From assembly GCF_004217135.1 (NCBI RefSeq), contig NZ_SHKK01000001.1:6510001-6574000 (forward strand): a stretch of DNA of 64,000 bases, given 5' to 3'. Origin of the DNA: Micromonospora violae (GTDB lineage: Bacteria > Actinomycetota > Actinomycetes > Mycobacteriales > Micromonosporaceae). Shown here piece by piece: positions 55,021 to 64,000 of the stretch. Made by a program: the position numbers and the translations under genes. Within the stretch, counting starts at the first letter, position 1, and each line of letters opens with the position of its first letter. The notes beneath the pieces were generated by a model. That model did no database searches and was not told the DNA's origin. It saw only the letters and a list, made by a program, of their open reading frames with translations.

Positions 55021-58000
55021 ATGCTCACCGGTCTGTTCACCGCCGCCCTGGCCGACCCCGGGCTGGCCCGGGCGCGTGACCTGGCGCGCTCCGGTGCCGC
55101 CCAGGTCGACGGCCTCGACATCACCGCCCCGGCGGCGCTGCGCCCGTTCGCCGTCGCGGCGGTCGCCGCCGACAACGACGGCGCCGGGCGACCGGTGCTG
55201 GCGGTGACCGCCACCACCCGGGAGGCCGACGACCTGGCCGCCGCGCTCGGCGGGTTGCTGCCGGCCGAGCAGGTGGTCGTCTTCCCCTCCTGGGAGACGC
55301 TGCCGCACGAGCGGCTGTCCCCACGCTCGGACACGGTGGGCCGGCGGCTGGCCGTGCTGCGCCGGCTGGCGCACCCCGATTCGGCCGACGCGCACGGCCG
55401 CACCGGGCCGCTGCGGGTGGTCGTCGCCCCGGTCCGTTCACTGCTCCAGCCCCAGCTGAAGGGCCTCGGTGATCTGGAACCGGTGCAGCTCGCCGCCGGC
55501 GAGGAGGCGGATCTGGAGGACGTCGCCCGCCGGCTGATCGACATGGCGTACGCCCGGGTCGACCTGGTCACCAAGCGCGGCGAGTTCGCGGTGCGCGGCG
55601 GCATCCTGGACGTCTTCCCGCCCACCGACGAGCACCCGTCCCGGGTCGAGTTCTGGGGCGACGAGGTGGAGGAGATCCGCACCTTCGCCGTGGCCGATCA
55701 GCGGACCATCGAGCAGGTTCCGCTGCTCTGGGCGCCCCCCTGCCGGGAGTTGCTGCTCACCCCGTCGGTCCGTGACCGGGCCGCCGCGCTCGCCGAGCAG
55801 CACCCCGAGCTGGCCGAGATCCTCGACAAGCTGGCCGAGGGCATCCCGGTGGAGGGGATGGAGTCCCTCGCTCCGGTACTGGTCGGCCCCGACTCGCTGG
55901 AGTTGCTGCTGGACGCCATGCCGGCCGGCACCCACGTGCTGCTCTGCGACCCGGAGCGGATCCGCACGAGGGCGCACGACCTGGTGCGTACCTCGGAGGA
56001 GTTCCTGCAGGCCAGCTGGGCCGCCGCCGCGGTCGGCGGCCAGGCCCCGGTGGACGTCGGCGCCGCCGCCTTCCGCACCCTCGGCGAGGTACGCGCGGCC
56101 GCCGGCAAGCTCGGTCAGCCGTGGTGGACGCTGTCCCCGTTCGGTCTGATGGAGGGGGAGACGGCCGAGACGCGGCAGCCCTGGGAGGACGCACCCGAGG
56201 AGGCCGCCGTCACGCCGGACGACGCCATCGCGGTGACCCTGGCCGCCCAGCCGGCACCGCTCTACCACGGCGAGACCGCACGGGTGGTCGAGGACCTCAA
56301 GCGCTGGTCCGGTGAGGGCTGGTCGATCGCGCTGGTCTTCGAAGGGCACGGCCCCGCCCAGCGGGCGGTGGAGGTGCTGCGCGACGCCGGCCTGGGTGCC
56401 CGGTTGACCGAGGAGGTGCCGACCGCGCCCGTCCCCGGCGATCTGGTGGTCACCTGTGGCGCGCTGAGCAGCGGGTTCGTCGACGAGGCGTCCCGCTTCG
56501 TGCTGCTCACCGGCAACGACGTGACCGGCGGTCGGGGCACCTCGACGCGGGACATGCGCAAGATGCCGAGCCGTCGGCGCAACACCATCGACCCGCTGGA
56601 GCTGAAGGCCGGCGACTACGTGGTGCACGAGCAGCACGGCATCGGCCGGTACGTGGAGTTGGTGCAGCGCACCGTCAACGGCGCCAGCCGCGAATACCTG
56701 GTCATCGAGTACGCGGCCAGCAAGCGGGGCCAGCCCGGCGACCGGTTGTTCGTCCCGACCGACCAGCTCGACCAGCTCTCCCGCTACGTGGGCGGGGAGC
56801 AGCCGACCCTGCACAAGATGGGCGGCTCGGACTGGCAGAAGTCCAAGGCCCGGGCCCGCAAGGCGGTTCGAGAGATCGCCGCGCAGCTCATCCAGCTCTA
56901 CGCCGCCCGCAAGGCGTCCAAGGGGCACTCGTTCGGCCCGGACACGCCGTGGCAGCGTGAGCTGGAGGACGCCTTCCCCTGGCAGGAGACCCCGGACCAG
57001 CTCGCCGCGATCGACGAGGTCAAGCGGGACATGGAGCAGACCGTCCCGATGGACCGGCTGATCTGCGGTGATGTCGGCTACGGCAAGACCGAGATCGCGG
57101 TCCGGGCGGCGTTCAAGGCGGTGCAGGACGGTAAGCAGGTGGCGGTGCTGGTGCCGACCACCCTGCTGGTGCAGCAGCACTACAACACGTTCGCCGAGCG
57201 GATGAGCCAGTTCCCCGTCCAGATCCGGCAGCTGTCCCGGTTCCAGACGGCGAAGGAGACCGAGCGGACGCTGGAGATGGTCGCCGACGGCACCGTCGAC
57301 ATCGTCATCGGTACGCACCGGCTGTTGCAGACGGCGACCCGCTTCAAGCAGTTGGGTCTGGTGATCGTCGACGAGGAGCAGCGCTTCGGTGTCGAGCACA
57401 AGGAGCACCTGAAGACGCTGCGCGCGTCGGTCGACGTGCTCAGCATGTCCGCCACGCCGATCCCGCGCACCCTGGAGATGGCGATCACCGGCATCCGGGA
57501 GATGTCCACCATCGCCACCCCACCGGAGGAGCGGCACCCGGTGCTCACCTTCGTCGGCGCGCAGGACGACCGGCAGGTGGCCGCGTCCATCCACCGCGAG
57601 TTGCTCCGCGACGGGCAGGTCTTCTACCTGCACAACCGGGTCGAGTCGATCGACCGGGCCGCGCGGCGGCTGCGGGAGCTGGTCCCCGAGGCGCGGGTCG
57701 CCGTGGCGCACGGCCAGATGACCGAGGACGCCCTGGAGAAGGTCATGGTCGGCTTCTGGGAGAAGGAGTTCGACGTCCTGGTCTGCACCACGATCGTCGA
57801 GTCGGGCATCGACATCCCGAACGCCAACACGTTGATCGTGGAGCGGGCCGACCTGCTCGGCCTGGCCCAGCTGCACCAGATCCGGGGCCGGGTCGGCCGG
57901 GGCCGGGAGCGGGCGTACGCCTACTTCCTCTACCCGCCGGAGAAGCCGCTCACCGAGCACGCTCACGAGCGGTTGGCGACCATCGCCCAGCACACCGAGT

Positions 58001-58653
58001 TGGGTGCCGGCATGTACGTGGCCATGAAGGACCTGGAGATCCGGGGCGCCGGCAATCTGCTCGGCGGCGAGCAGTCCGGGCACATCGAGGGCGTCGGCTT
58101 CGACCTGTACGTGCGGATGGTCGGCGAGGCGGTCTCCGCGTTCAAGGGTGAGCGGCCGGAGGAGGAGACCGATGTCAAGATCGACCTGCCGGTCGACGCG
58201 CACCTGCCCCACGACTACGTGGCCGTGGAGCGGCTGCGCCTGGAGATGTACCGCAAGCTCGCCGAGGCGCGCGACGAGGAGCGGCTGCGTGAGGTGATCG
58301 CCGAGATGACCGACCGGTACGGCGAGCCGCCGGCCCCAGTGCAGAACCTGGTGGAGGTGGCCCGGTTCCGGTTGCTGGCCCGCCGCTACGGTCTGACCGA
58401 CGTGTCCATGCAGGGCAAGCACGTACGCTTCGGTCCACTGCCGTTGCCGGACTCGAAGCAGTTGCGGCTCAAGCGCTACCACCCGGATGCCGTCTACAAG
58501 CAGGCCACCGACCAGGTCAGCGTGCCCCGACCGAGCACGCGTCGGATCGGCGGTGAGCCGCTGCGGGATCAGGCGCTGCTCCAGTGGTGCGCGCAGCTGC
58601 TCTCCGATGTGCTCGGTGCCCCCGCCCCACTGGCCGTCGCCGCGAGCGCCTGA
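55021..58653 (+). CDS. mfd: Transcription-repair coupling factor
   Basis: 1210 residues. The UvrB-like N-terminal region ([14 protein letters not shown]) is followed by the RNA-polymerase-interacting CarD-like domain ([20 protein letters not shown], about 535-600). The RecG-like translocase has [18 protein letters not shown] (about 682) and [17 protein letters not shown] (about 783). [19 protein letters not shown] and the C-terminal TRCF domain close it. It removes stalled polymerase and recruits UvrA. ATG 55021 is in a short palindrome (ATGTGATCACAT). Confidence 0.97.
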   Translation: MLTGLFTAALADPGLARARDLARSGAAQVDGLDITAPAALRPFAVAAVAADNDGAGRPVLAVTATTREADDLAAALGGLLPAEQVVVFPSWETLPHERLSPRSDTVGRRLAVLRRLAHPDSADAHGRTGPLRVVVAPVRSLLQPQLKGLGDLEPVQLAAGEEADLEDVARRLIDMAYARVDLVTKRGEFAVRGGILDVFPPTDEHPSRVEFWGDEVEEIRTFAVADQRTIEQVPLLWAPPCRELLLTPSVRDRAAALAEQHPELAEILDKLAEGIPVEGMESLAPVLVGPDSLELLLDAMPAGTHVLLCDPERIRTRAHDLVRTSEEFLQASWAAAAVGGQAPVDVGAAAFRTLGEVRAAAGKLGQPWWTLSPFGLMEGETAETRQPWEDAPEEAAVTPDDAIAVTLAAQPAPLYHGETARVVEDLKRWSGEGWSIALVFEGHGPAQRAVEVLRDAGLGARLTEEVPTAPVPGDLVVTCGALSSGFVDEASRFVLLTGNDVTGGRGTSTRDMRKMPSRRRNTIDPLELKAGDYVVHEQHGIGRYVELVQRTVNGASREYLVIEYAASKRGQPGDRLFVPTDQLDQLSRYVGGEQPTLHKMGGSDWQKSKARARKAVREIAAQLIQLYAARKASKGHSFGPDTPWQRELEDAFPWQETPDQLAAIDEVKRDMEQTVPMDRLICGDVGYGKTEIAVRAAFKAVQDGKQVAVLVPTTLLVQQHYNTFAERMSQFPVQIRQLSRFQTAKETERTLEMVADGTVDIVIGTHRLLQTATRFKQLGLVIVDEEQRFGVEHKEHLKTLRASVDVLSMSATPIPRTLEMAITGIREMSTIATPPEERHPVLTFVGAQDDRQVAASIHRELLRDGQVFYLHNRVESIDRAARRLRELVPEARVAVAHGQMTEDALEKVMVGFWEKEFDVLVCTTIVESGIDIPNANTLIVERADLLGLAQLHQIRGRVGRGRERAYAYFLYPPEKPLTEHAHERLATIAQHTELGAGMYVAMKDLEIRGAGNLLGGEQSGHIEGVGFDLYVRMVGEAVSAFKGERPEEETDVKIDLPVDAHLPHDYVAVERLRLEMYRKLAEARDEERLREVIAEMTDRYGEPPAPVQNLVEVARFRLLARRYGLTDVSMQGKHVRFGPLPLPDSKQLRLKRYHPDAVYKQATDQVSVPRPSTRRIGGEPLRDQALLQWCAQLLSDVLGAPAPLAVAASA

Positions 58654-58669
58654 GCCGGCGGCGTGCTCT

Positions 58670-58708
58670 CGACCAGGGACGGTCGCGCGTCGACGCCGTC
58701 CCTGGTCG
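58670..58708 (+). terminator. Hairpin terminator after mfd
   Basis: CGACCAGGGACGG (58670-58682) pairs perfectly with CCGTCCCTGGTCG (58696-58708), 13 bp with a 13-nt loop, 16 bp after the mfd stop. Confidence 0.85.
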
Positions 58709-58769
58709 TGGGATGGGCGGAGGTGGGGGGTGTCACAACCCCGGGTGACGGCGTGAGAGAGTGACGGCT

Positions 58770-59522
58770 ATGCGTGCTCGCCGTCTTGCCGCCGTCGCCA
58801 CTGTGGCGCTCGGCCTCGTCGCCCTCTCCGGTTGCCGTGCTGAGCCTGGTATCGCCGCTTACGTCGGTGACCAGCGCATCACCGACGTTCAGGTCACCGC
58901 CGCGATGAAGGACCTGCGGACGAAGAACCCGACGCCGGAATCCTCCGCCAGCGAGCAGCCCGAGGCGCCACAACCGAAGCTGCCCAGGGTGGCCGACGTG
59001 GTTCGGACCATGGTGCTGACCAAGGTGTGCGAGAAGCTCTCCGCCGAGAAGAACTACCAGCCGCGCAGCCAGGTGACGGCTGAGCAGACCGCCCAAGAGC
59101 TCCGCCTCGACCCGGAAACCGGTTACGTGCGGCAGGTGGCGAAGTTGTACACCTGCCTGTCCGGGTTGCCGGCCGAGTCGGTGGAGCCGACCAAGGAGGA
59201 GCTCGCCGACGTGATCGCCGCCGGGCGGGCGGCCGGCAAGATCCCCGCCGACGTCACCGATGAGGCGGTCGCCCAGCAGCTCGACGGCAACCAGCTACGC
59301 GGCGCGCTGGCGACCAAGCGGATCCTGGCCGAGGCGGTCGGTCGTTACGACGTCAGCATCAGCCCTCGGTACCGTCCGCTCGAGTTGCCGCTGCTCAGCT
59401 TCACCGAGGACGCACACGCGGTGAGCGTGCCGTTGGGTGAGCCGGGCTCCGACGTGGTCACTGACATTTCCACCCCGGAGGAGCCGACCGGGGCGCCGGA
59501 GGCCGAGGGCACGGCCAGCTGA
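58770..59522 (+). CDS. SurA-N-like lipoprotein
   Basis: 250 residues. Lipoprotein signal RRLAAVATVALGLVALSGC; then IAAYVGDQRITDVQVTAAMKDL, the start of a SurA N-terminal-type chaperone domain, mostly helical to about 215. No PPIase domain is visible. ATG 58770 is preferred over GTG 58761. It is 2 bp ahead of mazG and likely cotranscribed. Confidence 0.85.
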   Translation: MRARRLAAVATVALGLVALSGCRAEPGIAAYVGDQRITDVQVTAAMKDLRTKNPTPESSASEQPEAPQPKLPRVADVVRTMVLTKVCEKLSAEKNYQPRSQVTAEQTAQELRLDPETGYVRQVAKLYTCLSGLPAESVEPTKEELADVIAAGRAAGKIPADVTDEAVAQQLDGNQLRGALATKRILAEAVGRYDVSISPRYRPLELPLLSFTEDAHAVSVPLGEPGSDVVTDISTPEEPTGAPEAEGTAS

Positions 59523-59524
59523 GA

Positions 59525-60505
59525 ATGACCGCACGGATCGTCCTCCTGGTCACCTCACCCCGGTTGCCCGCCGGCCTGTTGACCGCCGCGGCCTGGGACG
59601 TCGTACGCCAGCACCCGGTGTTGACCGGCGCGGACGGCGAGTTGGTCACGGCCGTGCGCCAGGCGGGCGCGGAGGTCACGGTGGTGGACGGCCCGGCGAC
59701 GCAGCCGTTGCTGGACGCGGTGGCGACGCACGGCACGGTGGTGTGGCTGGCCGGTCCGACGGGCGACGAGGCGCTGGCCCGGGAGTTGGGTCTGCGACTG
59801 GCCCGGCAGCCGGGGTTGGCCGAGATGGAGCTGATGTACGGCTCGTGGGATCCGCCCGGTGCCCGGTTGCTCGACGCGGTGGCGGTGCTGGATCGGCTGG
59901 CCTCTCCGGGTGGCGACCCGTGGAAGCGGGCGCAGACGCACCGCAGCCTCGCCGGCTATCTGCTGGAGGAGAGCTACGAGGCGTACGACGCGATCAGCGC
60001 CGACGACACCGACGCGCTGCGCGAGGAGTTGGGCGACGTGTTGTTGCAGGTGGTGCTGCACGCGCGGCTCGCCGAGGAGTTGCCCGAGGATGAGCGGTGG
60101 ACCATCGACGACGTGGCCGGTGGCCTGGTCGACAAGATGATCCGGCGCAATCCGCACGTCTTCGCCGGTGCCGAGGTGGGCAGCCTGGAGGAGATCACCG
60201 AGAACTGGGAGCGGATCAAGCGCGGGGAGAAGGCCCGGCACTCGGTGCTGGACGGCGTGGCCCTGAGTCAGCCCGCGTTGGCCCTGGCGGCGCAGATCCT
60301 GGACCGCGCCGCCCGCCGGGGTGTCGAGGTGCCGCTGCCGCTGGCCGACGCCGAGCCGGACGCCGAGGCGAGGTTGGGTGCCAGCCTGCTGGCCGCGGTG
60401 GCCGCAGCCCGCGAGGCCGGCCTGGACCCCGAAGCAGCCCTGCGCCGCACCACCCTGACCCAGGCCGAACTAATCCGCCAAACCGAAGCCCCAGACCCGC
60501 GTTGA
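59525..60505 (+). CDS. mazG: MazG nucleoside triphosphate pyrophosphohydrolase
   Basis: 326 residues. An N-terminal region of about 120 residues specific to actinobacterial MazG precedes the MazG domain with WKRAQTHRSLAGYLLEESYEAYDAI and REELGDVLLQVVLHARLAEE (the EExxE and ExxD metal sites). A partial second lobe begins with RRNPHVFAG...ENWERIKRGEK. It hydrolyses canonical and damaged dNTPs. The stop TGA lies within the stem-loop at 60501. Confidence 0.93.
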   Translation: MTARIVLLVTSPRLPAGLLTAAAWDVVRQHPVLTGADGELVTAVRQAGAEVTVVDGPATQPLLDAVATHGTVVWLAGPTGDEALARELGLRLARQPGLAEMELMYGSWDPPGARLLDAVAVLDRLASPGGDPWKRAQTHRSLAGYLLEESYEAYDAISADDTDALREELGDVLLQVVLHARLAEELPEDERWTIDDVAGGLVDKMIRRNPHVFAGAEVGSLEEITENWERIKRGEKARHSVLDGVALSQPALALAAQILDRAARRGVEVPLPLADAEPDAEARLGASLLAAVAAAREAGLDPEAALRRTTLTQAELIRQTEAPDPR

Positions 60506-60561
60506 TCATGAAGTTGTTGCCCTGACCCGCCGAGGCGGACGGCAATAACTTCATGATCGAC
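60501..60561. repeat. GATC-bounded stem-loop, family D
   Basis: GATCATGAAGTTGTTGCC pairs with GGCAATAACTTCATGATC with one G-T pair, over a 61-bp element. It resembles family A (GATCATGnAGTTGT) but has its own arms and a shorter loop. It begins on the mazG stop and separates two plus-strand genes. Confidence 0.88.
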
Positions 60562-60612
60562 GGAACCGGCGGAACCGGTCGAGTGGGGCGGGGTGGTCGG
60601 TAGGGTGGGCGG

Positions 60613-62232
60613 GTGGAAGCGTTTGGGGTGCTGGCTGAGCGGGTCGTCGAAGCGCTGTTGGAGTCGCGGCCGGGGGTCGCCACCGCTGCCGGGGATCACC
60701 GGTTCGACGATCGCCTGCCGGACCTGTCCGCCGACGGGTTGACCGCCGACCGGGCGATGCTCTCCGACGCGGCCAACGCGCTGTCCGAACTGGACCCGGA
60801 TTCCCTCGACGTCGACGAGCAGGTCGACCACGCGCTGCTCACCTCATTCGTGGACCGCGAGCTGTTCGAGCTGACCGAGATCCGCGCGCACGAGTGGGAT
60901 CCGCTGCGACACAACCCCGGCCCACTCCTGCACCCGCTGCTGGCCCGCCCGTACGCCCCCGTGGAGGTGCGGCTGACCCAACTGGCCGGCCGGCTCGCCG
61001 CCGTACCGGACGCCCTCGCCACCGCCCGCGCGACGCTGCGGGACATGCCGCGGATCCATGCGGAGACGGCGGTCGGGCAGTTCACCGGCACGGCCGCCCT
61101 GATCCGCGACGAGCTGCCGGCGCTGCTCGCCCAGGCACCGAGTCACCTCGACCGGGTCGAGCCGGCGGCCACCGCCGCGATCGCCGCGCTGGACGAGTTC
61201 GTCGCCTGGCTGCGCACCGGTCTGGCCGCCGATGCCGGCCCTGGCCGTGACCCGCGACTGGGCCGGCGTCGCTGGGAGGCCCGACTCTGGCACACCCTCG
61301 ACACCGAGCTGGGCGCCGCCGAGATCCAGCGGCGCGCCTGGGCCAACCTGGACCGGGTCACCGCGCAGATCCGCGAGGCCGCCGTCGAGCTGGTCGGCGG
61401 CCCGGCCGACGACGCGACAGTACGTCGGGCGCTGGACCTGCTCGCCGCCGAGCACCCGAACGACGCGACAATCGTCGAGCTGGCCGGGGTGACGCTGGAC
61501 GAGGCGACCGATTTCGTCCGGGCGCACGACCTGGTCACCCTGGTCGACGACCGGTGCGTGATCCAGGAGATGCCGGAGTTCGCCCGGGGGGTGGCGGTGG
61601 CGTACTGCGACGCGCCCGGCCCGCTGGAGGCTGCCGCGCTACCGACCTTCTACTGCATCGCGCCCACCCCGTCGGACTGGCCGGCGCAGCGGGTCGAGTC
61701 GTTCTACCGCGAATACAACGACCACATGATCCGCAATCTGACGGTGCACGAGGCGGTGCCGGGGCACTTCCTCCAGCTCGCCCACGCCCGCCGCTACGTC
61801 GGCGGCACCCGGGTCCGCGCGCTGGCCGAGTCCGGCCCGTTCATCGAGGGCTGGGCGGTCTACGCGGAGGAGGTGATGACGGGCCTCGGCTTCGGCGGTC
61901 TGCCGGTGCGGTTGCAGCAGCTCAAGATGCAACTCCGGATGACCATCAACGCGCTGCTCGACCAGCTGGTGCACGCCGAGGAGTTGCCCGAGGCCGAGGC
62001 GATGGCGTTGATGACCGGGCGCGGTTTCCAGGAGGAGGGCGAGGCGGCCGGCAAGTGGCGGCGCGCGCAGCTCACCTCCACCCAGCTCTCCACGTACTTC
62101 GTCGGGTACAGCGAGATGGCCGAGATCGCCGCCGCCCGCCCGGACGGGGTGTCGGTCCGCGACTGGCACGACGCGATGCTCGCCCACGACTGCCCGCCCC
62201 CGCGCCACCTGCGCACCCTGCTCGGCCTCTGA
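60613..62232 (+). CDS. DUF885-family putative zinc peptidase
   Basis: 539 residues. The C-terminal half carries NLTVHEAVPGHFLQLAHARRY, a metallopeptidase-like HExxxGH motif, and ESGPFIEGWAVYAEEVM, which supplies the third ligand. The family is related to M3/thermolysin-like enzymes but mostly uncharacterised. GTG 60613. Confidence 0.9.
   Translation: MEAFGVLAERVVEALLESRPGVATAAGDHRFDDRLPDLSADGLTADRAMLSDAANALSELDPDSLDVDEQVDHALLTSFVDRELFELTEIRAHEWDPLRHNPGPLLHPLLARPYAPVEVRLTQLAGRLAAVPDALATARATLRDMPRIHAETAVGQFTGTAALIRDELPALLAQAPSHLDRVEPAATAAIAALDEFVAWLRTGLAADAGPGRDPRLGRRRWEARLWHTLDTELGAAEIQRRAWANLDRVTAQIREAAVELVGGPADDATVRRALDLLAAEHPNDATIVELAGVTLDEATDFVRAHDLVTLVDDRCVIQEMPEFARGVAVAYCDAPGPLEAAALPTFYCIAPTPSDWPAQRVESFYREYNDHMIRNLTVHEAVPGHFLQLAHARRYVGGTRVRALAESGPFIEGWAVYAEEVMTGLGFGGLPVRLQQLKMQLRMTINALLDQLVHAEELPEAEAMALMTGRGFQEEGEAAGKWRRAQLTSTQLSTYFVGYSEMAEIAAARPDGVSVRDWHDAMLAHDCPPPRHLRTLLGL

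Positions 62233-64000
<1,768 letters not shown>

Noticed and set aside
55438..58482. 1014-codon open frame antisense to mfd
   Set aside because: Composition is His/Arg/Asp/Gln-rich noise, typical of the shadow frame of a high-GC gene; mfd on the other strand is certain.

Overview
The window is high-GC actinobacterial DNA of Micromonosporaceae type (most likely Micromonospora; inferred from gene content, codon use and repeats, not from a marker gene). About 58 protein-coding genes were supported. No rRNA, tRNA, CRISPR array, transposase or integrase was recognised.

Layout. 1-9.4 kb: end of an unidentified gene, guaB1 (GMP reductase type), a divergent lysE/lysG exporter-regulator pair, accA3 (biotin carboxylase/carrier), a PadR-controlled ABC-2 exporter, and an O-methyltransferase coupled to maf. 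9.5-12.5 kb: a compact three-gene type VII secretion-associated cassette (two helical proteins and a mycosin protease) with a marked GC dip. 12.6-22.7 kb: acyl-CoA carboxylase epsilon subunit, a PknB-like kinase, a secreted GH25 lysozyme, a Uma2 nuclease-like protein, an M50 peptidase, a ketopantoate reductase, a SigE-class ECF sigma factor coupled to a membrane-anchored partner, accD5 and birA. 22.8-30.9 kb: PH-domain protein, MaoC hydratase, two GtrA proteins, pckG, a membrane protein, a geranylgeranyl-reductase-like flavoprotein and a cis-prenyltransferase. 31-36.6 kb: otsB, a small cassette of short membrane proteins divided by an XRE regulator, phoH2 and a secreted transglycosylase. 36.7-49.6 kb: rhomboid protease, ferredoxin-NADP reductase, a large membrane protein with a proline-rich repeat tail, a DMT transporter, glpX, DUF4245, lipoproteins, xseBA, ispH, rmuC and a Gly/Asp/Phe-rich membrane protein. 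49.7-64 kb: ppc, a DUF3533 protein, a cyclase-family hydrolase, mfd, a SurA-like lipoprotein, mazG, a DUF885 protein, a lipoprotein and the start of eno.

How it fits together. accA3, maf, accE, accD5, birA, the PH-domain protein and GtrA occur in the same order as in Mycobacterium tuberculosis, but spread over about 22 kb by unrelated insertions. The window also holds much of the PEP/oxaloacetate/gluconeogenesis node (pckG, ppc, eno, glpX). Candidate Crp-like sites lie upstream of pckG and of both secreted muralytic enzymes.

Non-coding structure is rich. There are at least eight GATC-bounded intergenic stem-loops in several families, paired PadR operators, a cluster of TGTCACG motifs, hairpins that bury ribosome binding sites, and several classic terminators. 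The items most worth a second look are the XRE-governed small-protein cassette (32.2-33.8 kb), the reduced mycosin cassette, a possible upstream partner ORF of phoH2, and the stem-loop families.
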